This document shows, in pieces, positions 24,714-37,201 of a stretch of 64,000 nt of DNA. The position numbers were made by a program, and so were the translations under genes. The notes under the pieces were generated by a model. That model saw nothing but the letters and a program-made list of their open reading frames with translations. It was not told where the DNA came from and did no database searches. Numbering within the stretch: position 1 is the first letter of the stretch; each line of letters begins with the position of its first letter. Source of the DNA: Gamarada debralockiae (taxonomy: Eukaryota; Ascomycota; Leotiomycetes; Helotiales; Hyphodiscaceae); contig NXFV01000280.1 of NCBI GenBank assembly GCA_002803225.1, positions 62,001-126,000 of the forward strand. Reading direction: 5' to 3'.

Positions 24714-27700
24714 ACAACTTAGATTGATCATCGATTCGCTCTTTCCCTCCGCAACCATCGCCCGATCAGCATCAACCATTTCCACATGCATTGTCGATTT
24801 TTTCGCACCAGGGGCTCGGCGCCGGCGTAATGCTCACCCCTCGATCTGTCTCTCCACTCAAACCCTGCAGTTCATACCTCGCGACCATTTTTATCACTGG
24901 CCCATCCCGACACAGTGGTAGATGTGGAACCCACTAACGAATCCCTGGGTTGCGTTTGGTCCATCCATTTCCAAATATACGGGTAGGCATGGCTGTTAAA
25001 AGGCACGGGTGGATGGATAGATTTGAGGATACGGTTGGCGATGATTCAGACTTTGAATAGACAATATGGCGGCATCGGTTATAACCTTGTTTCCAGCATG
25101 ATATGGCCCTAAGGCAGACCCCTGAAAAAGAAATAATTTCGCGGTAACGGCGTCGAGAAGCCAACTTTTTATTTTATTTTTTTTTAATGGGATGATTCCA
25201 TTTCTTGGGACAGTAGCGGGTAGAGGGGCCCTGATTTTATGCTCTTTTTATGAACTATAATCGAGAATTTATGAATGTATATCCAATGCGACGACGACAT
25301 GTCTTCTTTTGGCTTCACGAAGTACATCAACACCACACCGCTTGATGCGCAGATGCCCATCGCCGTTGATTCTGGGCGCAGCGCTGATCACACGCATTCG
25401 CATGGTTTATCTTACAGATTTTACCATCTCAGCAGCCACTGATTCTCCTCCACGGCTCCCCGCATATGTACCTTCCACAAGCTGTCCCGTACGGAGTATT
25501 TATGTCGATGCCGAGGGTCATTTTGTAGCATCGGACTTCGAAATAGCCACCTCATCACTAATCACGCTGCATCACTGGCTACCAAGTTCATCTCCCTAAC
25601 GTACAGTATACATGTGCATTGGATCTGAATCATGCATCGAAAGAAGATGGATGCTTCTCACCGACCATTGTCTTCTGTACATGGTGACAAGCAATTGGAA
25701 TCAGCGGCGCACGGTATGCCTGTAAGAACACTTGGTACTTCAGGAGTGGTACCTCGTTGGAATTTTACAAGACTGCTTCGTGGGGGTTGTGGAAGGTCCA
25801 AAGCGCTCAAAGACTGTGAATGATTGAAAACTTGTGAGTGAGGACATTAGAGGGAGGCTGTGCGATACTTTCTTAGATTGTTGGTGCATATTAATATATC
25901 GACCGTCGTGACTACGGCTGCACAAGGACAGAGCGAGCCAGCGCCAACCCAAACATTTAACGCTTATGTAGGATAACATGCAGCTGTTTTTCCTTGGGAA
26001 CGGGGCGTCACGCCTCTTTTGAAGGGATGTGATTGTGAAATATATTTTCTTGTTTCAATGGAGCGCGGCTGTAGAGTCCCGGCTTGTAGGTGATAATCGC
26101 TGATATGGAGAAATTGTTTGAAGCACGAAGGCTGACACGAGCAGTGGAACAAAAGCGTTGTTAGCTGGGACCAAGGTTGAGAAGATGGTGGTGGGCTAAA
26201 AAATTCCGTTACCATAGTTCGTATTGAGGCTCGGAGACAGAATAGGTTGGGCGGGATGTTAATGTTGGAAAGGAGGTTACATTTGTGATGTGCATAGAAT
26301 TTGATAACTCGTAGAGAACAAAAAACACCACTGCGTGGTATGACTGGACATAGAGGTATGTAATATTCCATTTAACCAGAGCTCCTCATGATAGCGGCAT
26401 GAATGAGGGCTGAAGCTGAGATTCAGGCGATAGTTGATTCGGTAGGTGAGAGTACGATTCGATTAAGAAGGGGGGTAAGATTGGACGGTTCTTCACGTAC
26501 AACTGCACGTTTGCAAACCCGTACCACTTGGTAAAATCAGGAAGTTCAAGGTTTTAGTTAGTGGGCATGACCTTGGTGGGGCCGAAGAACTGAAAGGATG
26601 ATGCCTGAAATAATCGCTCAACCCACAACGGCCTCACGAGCGCTTCCACCACTGGTCCGCCCAGCTGTAAATCCACCAAACTGGCTGTTCCGAGCTGTCG
26701 GGTTCATTAAAACAATCTTCCAACCAGTCAGGATAAGTTGGAATTTTCCATATTACAGAGTGCGTAAGCGGGAAGACCTTCTGGATGCGGATATCCGAGG
26801 ATGGGGATTTGGTGTGTTGTACCGCATTTGCTGTCACAATGTATTGGGCGATGAACGAACAAGTATGGCTTTCGGGATATAAAGGGGTCATTTGATAGAA
26901 AGTGAGGGTGCGAGAGTCCTGCTGCCGCCTTTCTGACTATCAACGTATCAACACCCACGACTGTACTCTGTGCCACCGATGCGGATTGAGATGATATCAT
27001 AGAAAACCCTCTGCATTGCACTGCTGATCTTTTTGCCTTCGCCTTGCCCCCCTTTTCAATTCCTTTCGTTACCTACAGGTCTCAGCTCCTGAGTCTCATC
27101 TGGAGAATACGGGTTTGGGTGTCTGATCCTCATCCCGGTCTTTCAAAGGAAGGGTATGGGATGGCCCGAAGATTCGTTCTTCCCGCTTTCCAAGACTTTC
27201 CGCTCATGATGGGAATCCGCGTCCATATCAGGAGTCTAATATTATATTGGCAGCCGCGCTGAACCTAACCTGACGGGGTAACTGTGCCTCTCCCAGCAAT
27301 TTGACGTGCCCCTGTCAATTCTGTACCGCAAGTTACCCCTGCTCCGGCCACTTGGATCCTTGTGATACAGTACTAAATTCCGACAGAGGAGAATCTGGCT
27401 GGGCAAATCAGCGGTAGTTATCTTGCTCGGCCTGTTCCAAACTTCCAACCAGATCTTAAACTACGTTAAAATGTCTCCTCCGTAACGGAGGAAACGCTGT
27501 AATCTGCTTGACACCCCTCCATCTCTTACCCGTGAAGAGTTTGAGTGTGGCGCCGGTCCAGGTCCTCCATTTTGCTTGTTGCTGTCAAAATAATCGCCCA
27601 CTTTGCTAGGCGTGCATGTATTCTCCACCAAAATTACTGTCCTATCCTTTGATCGTCCTGATGCCCCATGTCTGTGATGCTGTAAATAAAAGCCTTGTCT

Positions 27701-29029
27701 AACCCACTTCACCCTCTCTTCCCTTTCCAAAACCGTTACTTCTTCTCATCTCCTGACAGCGGCATCAAGATCGGATCGCATCTACCGCCAAACCCAAATT
27801 CAACGCAATAGGACCCGGTTATCTATCAGCGTAAAACACGGAGAAGCCCCCCCATTTGCGATTGGCATAAAGGGTTTCCAATTGTTTCTGAGATAAAGAC
27901 GGGATTGGCGTCAACGAAACAACAGCTCGACGGTCAGACCCGAACGACGTGCTGAGACTAGCTTTCAGGCTTTCAGGCTACATAAAAGTCTGGGGAGATT
28001 TCTTCTCTTTTTCTGAACGATTATTATTGGAGTCCCAGATTTTTGGGATGTGCGGGTAGTACGAAGTCGCCATCATCCAAACATTTTCCCCGCCGAAAAA
28101 GTACACAACCGCACTCGCTACTTGGGCATTTCGGCCCCCATCCCAACTGCCCTTAGAATTCCTTCATTACTTTTGAACAATCACGATTCGGTGGTTATTT
28201 CTGTGGAAGTTGGCACTTGCTCCCTTCAACATCATCGACCGAATTGGACTTCATCAGGAACTCGTCCGGCGCCATCGCCTTGCAAGGCATTTACGGTATC
28301 TGTACGTGCACGAGTCAATCCAAAGTCCCCAAAACCCATCCAAGCGAGGTTCACCGTCTCCATTCACCACACTAAAATCAAGCCCGCCGAACATAAGCAG
28401 ACTTCCTAAAAACTCTAAAGAAAAAACTTACCGCCGCCAGGTCGGCCTGCGGCGCCACCCCAGCACACGCTACTTAGGAGTTCAAAAGGCGCCTTGGTAC
28501 GCTTGGTTACTCCCATCTTCAGCGCGATTCCTGGAAACCCAGAGAGAGTTGACCGTGGCCATCAGATAGTGGGACCCCCGAAGAAAACCGATTCGATTCC
28601 TAGGAGACAGACACACTATCACTTCTTACATGATAGACACCTAACCTTCAACCGCCAATTTATCCTCTCTACTCTTCCTCCCTCTACTTTCAGCTCTACG
28701 TACGCATTCCTAGGAAACCGACGATCTACATCTGCTGCCATATGAGGCTGTTTTAGCTGCCCAAAAGTTGCATTTTCGACAAATATTTCGACGTAAATTG
28801 TCTCGATGGTTGTGGCCATGGCTAACAGTGGGTACGTTACTGCATCATTCTTGTCTTTCAATTGTCCACCAGATCTGGGCTTTTGGGTTCTCAGCAAAAC
28901 GTCCCCACATTCCAGACTGTCATATTCCTACATATTCTGCGGTTGTCCCTGTCCCAGCAAGATGGATTAGCATTCTTCAATTTCATCATCAATCATTGCC
29001 TATCAAATACTGACTTGCGACGCCCTAGA
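24714..29029. other. Large gene-poor island before LaeA-like gene
   Basis: More than 4 kb with no ORF that carries a recognisable domain on either strand and no terminal-repeat structure noticed. The last part is the 5' flank of the LaeA-like gene. It may contain old, heavily mutated repeats or non-coding RNA; nothing can be called. Confidence 0.4.
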
Positions 29030-30345
29030 ATGCCTCTCTCTGCCCCTCCTCCCCTCACGACTTTACCACCGCTAATACCACCTAATTACATCGAGAACGG
29101 ACGTCTATATCATGGGTTTCGGAAGGGGAGATACATGTATCCATGCGACGAGGTAATTTTGGCTCGATTTTCCTAGACTTTCCCAACAATCATTCTCGCG
29201 GCTGGGGACTTGTGCTGATTGCGGGGAAATTTACAGCAAGAAATGGATCGGATGGATATCTATCACAAATTCTTCTTAGTTGCAAGACGGGACGCTTTAC
29301 ATTCGACACCTTTTACGCCCAATTACGATCGAGGTCCACGCATCTTGGATTTGGGCACTGGGACAGGAATATGGGCGATCGATATGGCTGAGTGAGCAGC
29401 ACCAAACTCCCGCGCTTCGTTGGTGAGATATTGCAGGAAAGCCACAGAGTGCTGATATTTGGCGCATAGTAAATATCGAGACGCAGAAGTTGTAGGAATT
29501 GACTTGGCCATGATACAGCCAGCACAGTAAGCACCAAAAATCCGCTTCCAGGCCTCCAGAAGTTAACTTCTTGCGACAACAGGATTCCACCCAATCTGTC
29601 TTTCGCGCAAAAAGATTTCGAGTCTCCGTGGCACGGCATGGATTTAGATTCCTGGGATTTGATACATATGCGAATGCTTAACGGCAGTGTGGAGAACTGG
29701 ATGGGAATGTATCAGAAAGTCTTTAGGTCAGTAAATCCGAGTTCAAGATTCTCAACGCTTCTGATTTACGTTTTAGGCACCTCAAACCAGGTTTTGGATG
29801 GCTAGAACATGTCGAAATGGACATTGTCCCTCGTTGCGATGACGGGACACTTCCCTCAGACTCTCGGCTACTTGCTTGGAGCCAATATCTTTTGGCAGCA
29901 ACCCAACACTCTGGTCGGCCATTAGCATACAACGTAGACACCCGTGCAATGCTAGAAAGGCAAGGCTTTGTGGAAATTCAGGAGCAGGTCATCAAAGTCC
30001 CATTGAATCCGTGGCCTTCAGATCCCCACCTGAAGGACATCGGTAGATGGTATAATCTCGGTCTCACGCAAGGGCTAGAGGCTCTGACCTTGGGTCCAAT
30101 GACCAGAATAGGGGAGTGGAGCAAAGCAGACGTGGACAAATTGGTCACCGAAGCGAAGAGAGAGATTTGTGCGAAGAGATTTCATACCTACTGCAACATG
30201 TAAGTTTGCGTATCCCTCTTTCTTTTTGACCCCTTATTCATCCAGTCAGAAGTTTCACCTCAACCCCCCCCCCCTAACCTTTGCGTCTTATTTACATTTC
30301 CGAAATAGGCACATATGGACAGCCCGCCGACCGGCCGAAGCATGA
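29030..30345 (+). CDS. LaeA-like SAM-dependent methyltransferase
   Basis: Six exons: 29030-29152, 29237-29391, 29470-29526, 29583-29726, 29777-30199 and 30309-30345, giving 312 residues. The start has a Pro-rich lead and [20 protein letters not shown], then [13 protein letters not shown], all hallmarks of the LaeA family. SAM motif I is [14 protein letters not shown] and motif II is [42 protein letters not shown] and PLNPWPSD follow, with a C-terminal HIWTARRP. LaeA acts in the nucleus with VeA/VelB to control secondary metabolism and development. Whether this is the true orthologue or one of the several LaeA-like paralogues of these fungi cannot be decided here. It is isolated, with kilobases of gene-poor DNA on both sides. 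Confidence 0.9.
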
Positions 30346-33300
30346 AACGACCCCTATTAGCATAGCATGAACTCAACACGCCATACTCCTGCACGTCATT
30401 CTCTCGCGGCTCCTTATTTAGGTGAAAAGTTACAGCGAAAACCAGGGATATTTATCCTCAAGTCCCATTCCGGATCGATCGGTTTATCCAAGGCAAAACC
30501 CGAAACCAAGTCGAGATGAGACTCTATAACCGTATCCCTTGCGCGCGCATATCAGGTGCAGCATATGCACCTCTAAGCGCCCGCATGCAGATTTTCTAAG
30601 CTGAGTTATGTAATTTGCGCGAATCTGCTTGGGGGTTGGACCGGAAGCCCCAGGCATGATCCCCGAGGATGGTGAGAGAAAACGGAAGGTGGTTGTGAAT
30701 CGAGATTCGGGGTTGGGATATGCCGAATTTGGGCGGCATATCAGACGACCTATATACACTATTTCGTGCAACGATCATCAGCGGACCGAAGCGGATACGA
30801 CTGTTGTTTGGATGAAGGCGCCGCTGGATCAAGAAAAATCAAGCTTACACCCGTGTTTTCGGGATGTGACTTGGCCCAACCTAGAAGGTTACACATGGGC
30901 CTCGGGCACGATTTGAGCGAGGCGCAGCAAGTTATTTCTCGGACCCGAGTATCTGGACGCCTTAATGCGGGACACAGATTTTGGCTGCCGCACAATTAGC
31001 GGGGTTTTGTGACGTGTCTTATTTGCGAAAAGGAGGTGTTGATGAGCTGTCAATGCCCGAAGACTAGACGCGGCGCAGGAACGTGGCTGCGCCCTGTTAT
31101 GCATTGCTTCAGATTTGGGATTCTTTCACGCAACGGAGCAAGACAAGAAAAGTAGCAGAATGCTTTACCCGGCGTTGGTTGCACGGATCAGGGAACAATG
31201 GTTCCGCGGTGGTGGTAGCGAGGATAATTTGTTTTGCTGTGAAAAGGCTATGGCTTTCGGGGAACGAATATGCGAGTCACAATTCGCAGGGGATGGAATA
31301 AGCAAGAAAATACGGAGGTACTTCCAGGGATCCGGGATTGATCTTACTTTCCATGCATCAAGAGGAGTGGACGTGAAGCTGTTTCCTGCATGTAAGACTC
31401 AACGTTTATGGCGTAGTGCAGGTGGGGGCTTCTCTCTGATAAGATGGATGTCATTTCTCGATTTTGGGGTTCGATGCGATTTGTGCAATGGAGGACATGA
31501 ATCATTCCCGACAAATGAGCGAATGGCTTGCTCGTCTGATCGGCCTGTGTCGCATGAGCGTGTGGGGTTTTGAGGCGAGACATCAGGCTGACGAGGAATA
31601 AGAGCGCGGGTGGGTTTGGACAGCTGTTTTAGGAAGAGCTTGCGGGATCTGTGGCTGGTTGAAAAATTGCTTTTTATTGAGCGATGGAGTTTTGTGGGAA
31701 AGCTGGCTGGCTGAACATAGGCTGTTGGGAACCAAGTACCGGTGCTGGCGGCCTGTCAGTGCTTGAAGCATCTTGGTTAGGGGAGTACTAGGGATGGGCA
31801 TCCTTACGATCACATTATCAGCGTCGGCGTCTTGATCCGAAGCTCGCAGCGAGGAGTTGGTGGCATAGCCATGATGATTTAATCCCATTTTCCAATTGTT
31901 GTTCTGCTGTATATACACCCATCTCGAATACGATACTTTAATATCCGATTACCGTCTACACCCATTGGCTCCTTCTTTCTTTAGCTGCTCCTTTCTGGAT
32001 CGCCTTTGCTTTGACCGTTGTTCTGTGCGAAATCGCTCTTTCCTAAATTGTTCTGTCATACCCAAATGTTACTTCTCGTTCTTAAATCTTTTTTTCCTAA
32101 CTCATTTCTTCTAATATCGTTCCTTCTCAAATTATTCTTTCCTAAGCCATTCTCTACAACAAACTTCTTACAGCTAGGTGAACTAGCGGTAACGTTTCCA
32201 TATGACCTCCACTTGCAACCTCCCCCCTCCAATGATGCTAACGGACATTATGATCTATCTACGACGTTGCAACATCGCCAAAAGCCAATCCTACCGTTTC
32301 CCTCATCGCCACGCTCACCTTCGAATTGCTCCAGATCAACGATATCAACTTTGTCACGGCCCAACAATAACACATGTAACGGAACAAGCTTGCTAGATTG
32401 GATCAGTAAGCTCGGCAGTGGCCATTCGGATATCTCTGGAACGCGCCATGTTCCTGCCACAAGATATAACATATAGCTCGTCCCCAGATGAGTAAACTAC
32501 ATTCCCCGTCTGGGGTTTCGACGCTCGCCCTCCCGTAGAAGTATAAAAGAAACTCTCTATACTGTCCAAAACCGACACCATTCAGAAATGAAATGGAGAG
32601 TAATCATACTCTCTTGGGAGGATGTAACAGACACGCCAAATAGATTGCGGGTTTCCTTGAAGCCTTCACAGAGGCCAATTCGATCCGGGAAGGCGTTTCA
32701 GTTAGAGTATTATTGGTTTCATTTAGGTTGAGTCGTGAGAGTATTGACGGAGAGAAGCATGTTGACAGCGACACGAAATGAAAAGAATACGCATGTATTC
32801 AGAGGCTCTAAGTACAGAAGTCGACTCCCGTCTTCCATCCTCAGCCTTCATTTCTTGGGCAAGCTCAAAAGCAACCCACCCTTCCACACAGCCGAATCCG
32901 GGGCCAGATATCCCGCAAAAGCCGAACCTCCTCCGCGTGCTATTGTCTACAGGCAGACGCGGCAGTTTTGGACTTCCTGGAACTGGTGTCCTTTTCGAAT
33001 GCAACGTTTCCGGCTGTGTGAGTAGTTGGGCTTGTGCAACTTCGAGGCTTGATCCGATACGGTGATTCAGATTACCTGAGCGACGCTAGATAGAAGTTTG
33101 GTAATTGTTACCAGACTCTTCTCGGCGAAGAGAATGTCCAGGTATTCATTAGATCTAAGATACGAGCATCAAAACAGCAGATCATCTCCTTTGTTTGAAA
33201 AACCAATCGAACTAAATGAATTATTTGCATATCGAAACAGGGAGGATAGTCTAGCGTGGAGAGCAAGAGCCATCAATGCTACTCAGAGCACCTCTAACGC

Positions 33301-34730
33301 CTTCCCCGCGAACAATGCAGAGGAAAAGTGCCAGATTGGGGAGTTCTTGTTCTTTCTCGATGCCATATCCTCCATTTTCTCTGGATTTTATGATCGGTAG
33401 AAGCTGAGACTCGTCCTAGGTCTCGATTTATCCTTGCCGACGTGTCTCATGCCATTAATATGCTCTTGGAGAGCAATTTTGTTGCTTCATCAAACAGAGG
33501 ATTATTGTCGCAGTCATTGCTGACGCCTGACTGAGATCAAAAGCAAGCCAACGAGAATGAAGGCTCATCACTTACTATGAGAAACGAGGACATTGCATCT
33601 GATCCCCTCGCACTTCAGTTCCGAACATGGTGCTCTAGTTGATTTTATCTGAATTGTCCATGTGAGCGCTGGCCCCCCCCCCCCACGGATCTGAGTCTTT
33701 GAAGTTGAACGACTTAAAATCTCATCTTCCGTTTCACTCCCAGGTGAGACATTCAAAACCATGCCCCTCTTCCTTGCAGCCATAACGTCAAGCACTCCTG
33801 CCATACCCTCCAACTCCCTCTTTCCCTTCCCCTCTTCTACCACATCGATCGAGAAGTCCACATCCTCTTTCTGATGATCGGTAGCCTTCAAGGTCTTGCC
33901 ACTTATAAATAGGTCATCCGCCTTGCATCTTAGAAATTGAAAGTGAGAGGCCTTGCTTGACTACGTCGAGTTATAGGCGACATCACGGTCCACTCCGAGG
34001 ACAAGGTACTACTGTTCAAAGGTGCCCCGCAGATGGCTGCACCTGTTGCCGAGCAGGCGGATGTCACGATTGCATCTAGTGAATCTAATTAGGATTATGT
34101 GAAGAACATGACTTTGAAGGAAGGGCAGAGTACCTTTCCGATCAGATTGAGAAGGTGATCACCAATGAAGTTCATTGTGATGAAGATCCGTCTCGTTGTA
34201 GTTGCTAAGTTTGTCTGACAATGAGCAGAATCTCACTCTACATTAGCTGGTGAAAGTTTCCAAGAGGTTGGCGCCAGATATACGTATAAGGAGAACGAAG
34301 TGGAACTCTGAATCAGGTACCATTCGTCCGGGGTGAGGGATTTAGGTTTGCGGGCCTCGCGCCATAGCGTCAGTGGGATGGAGTCATCATCGGTCCAATG
34401 CCTTCCTTTTTGAGAAATTTGTAAACAAGTTAGTTGTTCAGGGGAAGATCTGCTTTCATCCCTCGCATGCTGTAAGGCCTCCCTCGTGTGACATGACGGA
34501 GGTGAGGTGGACTTCGTCAGGAGGGCTCGATGGAGCCTTTTTTTTCCGGTGTGGTGTCCAGCTTTGGCTTGGTTCGTGATACGGGTAGCGATGAGCGAGA
34601 TGCATTGAGGCGTACTCGCAGGTTGCGGAGGTAGGCGCGTGACGGTCATGGCCGCGAGGAATTAATTATACCAGGCCAGGGGTATTTCGCAGCTTTATGG
34701 CTGTACTTCGGGCCCTGCTTGGCAAAATTA
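30346..34730. other. Large gene-poor island after LaeA-like gene
   Basis: More than 4 kb without a supportable gene. Features noticed are an 11-C run at 30264-30274, a 12-C run at 33673-33684, and a minus-strand acidic frame at about 33568-33891 without a recognisable family. Longer ORFs such as 31115-31573 (+) show no domain. Confidence 0.4.
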
Positions 34731-35050
34731 ATTCGGCCAGATTATTGCCAGATTATTTCAATAATCTGGTCGAGATGAAATTACCCAAACACTTTTAGAT
34801 CTGGATTATTTTTCGAAAATAGTCTCTCGTACAAATCGGGAAAAGCTCTTTTCACGAGATTAAATACAAAAATAATCCAGCGAGACTCGATCTTTTTAAC
34901 CTATTCTATCAAATAGGTAAATAATATTCATAAATTTTTTATTTAATAATACCATTTACTATAGTATATAGTCTATTAATTAGATATAATATTCCCTATA
35001 CTAAGTGTTAAAGGTTAGATACATAAGTCAAAGAGTACATAGGCAAGGAC
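34731..35050. repeat. AT-rich block with direct and inverted repeats
   Basis: CCAGATTATT occurs twice in tandem (34737-34746 and 34748-34757) and once inverted (AATAATCTGG at 34760-34769, two bases after the second copy). A second perfect 12-bp inverted pair is TGGATTATTTTT (34802-34813) and AAAAATAATCCA (34868-34879). The following 150 bp are very AT-rich. It resembles a small non-autonomous (MITE-like) or RIP-degraded element just upstream of regulator copy 2. No target-site duplication was confirmed. Confidence 0.45.
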
Positions 35051-35514
35051 GTAGTTTTAGTGTTCCTTGCTTATATAATCCACAAATCTGACTTTAATCT
35101 AGATTATTTCATAGCGATCCGAAAATACTCTGGAGTAGAATCTGAGTCAAGATTAAATTTGCGGGCCCTTCGTTTAGAGGCGCCCCTACTGCACTCTAAT
35201 CGCTGCCTGAGCTTGAACGATCTGGAGTACAAGGGCCCGGAGTGCGAGTACAAGCCAGTGGCAGTTTAAGGTTAAAAAGCCCATGGTCCTCTCCTATTGG
35301 CTGAATTATACGAAATTGCCTACTTGAGCCTAGTGCAAGCTTACTGGTTTGATCTCAGCGACGTCTCTTCCTTCCGCAGGCTGGCAACAGCCGCAAGCTC
35401 GCTTTGCGACATCTATAAAGCTCCTGTTCTCCAATGGCTCAAGATGAGCTTGCAAAGCCCCGCACGCATGGTTCAAACGTCGTTCCGGTCGGCAATTTGT
35501 TCAATTTCAGGGCC
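35051..35514. promoter_or_regulatory. 5' flank of Zn2Cys6 copy 2 with TATA box
   Basis: TATAAA at 35414-35419 lies 95 bp upstream of the chosen ATG at 35515. An earlier in-frame ATG at 35434 lies only 15 bp after the TATA box, so it probably precedes the transcription start. This favours the downstream ATG. Confidence 0.5.
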
Positions 35515-37045
35515 ATGCCGCCTCCGAATTCGAGAAAGGGGAAACCAAGGGTGTGTGGACGGAAAGTAAAAACGGGTTGCAAGACTTGCAAGTGTGTTGA
35601 TCTCCTTCCTACGTTGTCTGCCATTTCTGATTAAGTTCGGTCTCAGATTGAGGCGTGTCAAGTGTGATGAGTCGCAACCGAAATGTCTAAGGTGCCAGAA
35701 GTTCGGCGTTGAATGTGGTGGTTATTCAGAGGCAAAGTCTCTTCAGCCACCCCCAATTATCCCCAGGCGGAAGGTTTTGCCCAAGACGTTTCTCTTTGAA
35801 CAATCTAATCGGCCACCATTAAGATACCAACCCTTGGTTCCGTTGTTCCAAAACGAGCAAGATTATAAATATTATGCACATTTCCGAGATAAGACATCTT
35901 GTGTTCTGTCTGGGGGCTTTGACACATCTTTGTGGGATCGTGTCGTTCTCCAGGCATGTGATGCCGAGCCACCTCTCCGGCAGCTCACTATCTCCCTCGC
36001 TGCTCTGGATAGAGAGAGCAGCTGTGACCAAGCGGGATCTCTGCATTGGACATATGCGAGGACGCAATATGGTAAATCCTTAAAAGCCATCCGGGAATCA
36101 TTAGCTGGGCGTCAGGATGCGTATTGTGGAAGAATAGCCCTAGTGGCAGCTCTACTGATTTTCTGCTTCGAGAACCGATATGGGGATCCTGCTCTCGCCC
36201 TATCACACATCCAAAGTGCACTTGGCTTGCTACGCAAGCAGCTCTCTACTACGAGGCGTCGCTCGTACCAACACCTGAGAAATATTTCTCCAACTGCAGA
36301 CCTCGAATTCGACCTTGTCTCTGCATTTGCACGACTCGACAATTACATTCTCGCCAGGATCGAAAACGTCGATCCCACTCGGACCTTTATCCTCGATATG
36401 GCATTTTACGAAGATGAATTTGACACTTCGGAGGCTTTCACTACTATGACTGAAGCACGTAACTATCTCGAACACTTCCAATTCCGGGCGTATCGAAATA
36501 TTCCCCATAATTTCCTCATCGATATCCAGAAGGATCCGCAGACTTTGGACGATTATGTGGAAGGCCAAGATGTATTGCCGTTTGAAACCTTTCATTATCT
36601 ATCCACTCAGTTGGGCCAGTGGAACAAAGCTTTCAAACCTTTATTTGAGCATTCACGCACTCCTGAAGGCAGCAAGGATTTTCTGGCTGCAACGATCCTT
36701 CGGATTCAGTCGGTGACAGCCGATCTCATGTTGCGGGCGACGTATCTCTCAAGCGGTAATAGCAAAGACAAAGATCTTAGAGGCCAAGCTCGAGAGGTCA
36801 TATTCTTGAGCCGACGTGCTATTGCTCATCCTGATTTCCGCAAGACCTTTGTCTTTGATGTTGGCATTCTTCCATCGCTCATGTGTGTTTTGATGACCTC
36901 CCTTGAGAGAAGTACAAGGGAAGAGATCATTAGGATGGTGAGGGATATTGCTCCTAGGAGAGAGGGAGTCTGGGATAGTTTGAATATTGCGGAAATGGGT
37001 GAAAGGATATTGGAGATGGAGGACAAGTCACAGGCGAAAGAATGA
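35515..37045 (+). CDS. Zn2Cys6 transcription factor, copy 2
   Basis: Two exons, 35515-35591 and 35647-37045, giving 491 residues. The intron (55 nt) interrupts the zinc cluster at the same place and phase as in copy 1. Joined, it reads CKTCKLRRVKCDESQPKCLRC with FGVECGGY. The body shares with copy 1 YKYYAHFRDKTS, VVLQACD, QLTISLAAL, and at the C-terminus APRREGVWDS and GERIL, so it is a fungal-specific DUF3468-type regulator. The start at 35515 gives a pre-cluster leader of 25 residues, like the 26 in copy 1; an alternative ATG at 35434 would add 27. It is a nuclear DNA-binding regulator with unknown target. It lies convergent to the DUF1446 gene, 156 bp away. Confidence 0.9.
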
Positions 37046-37201
37046 GAGGGCCGAAGCTGGGGTGACGCAAGGAATGTCTACAAAAGAGGTACAGTAGCTT
37101 CTACGGCTCGTCTTAGCATCGGTTGTCAATCTAATAATGAGAGCAGTCGTGCTGGCCAGCCAAGACACGACACCCCTTCCAACTCACACCTTGCAAGCCC
37201 C

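Noticed and set aside
30264..33684. Poly-C runs of 11 and 12 bases (30264 and 33673)
   Set aside because: Simple homopolymers in non-coding DNA; no associated structure.
15097..37045. Secondary-metabolite gene cluster around the LaeA-like gene
   Set aside because: Two regulators and a LaeA-like gene are present, but no PKS, NRPS, terpene synthase, P450 or transporter could be found between them.
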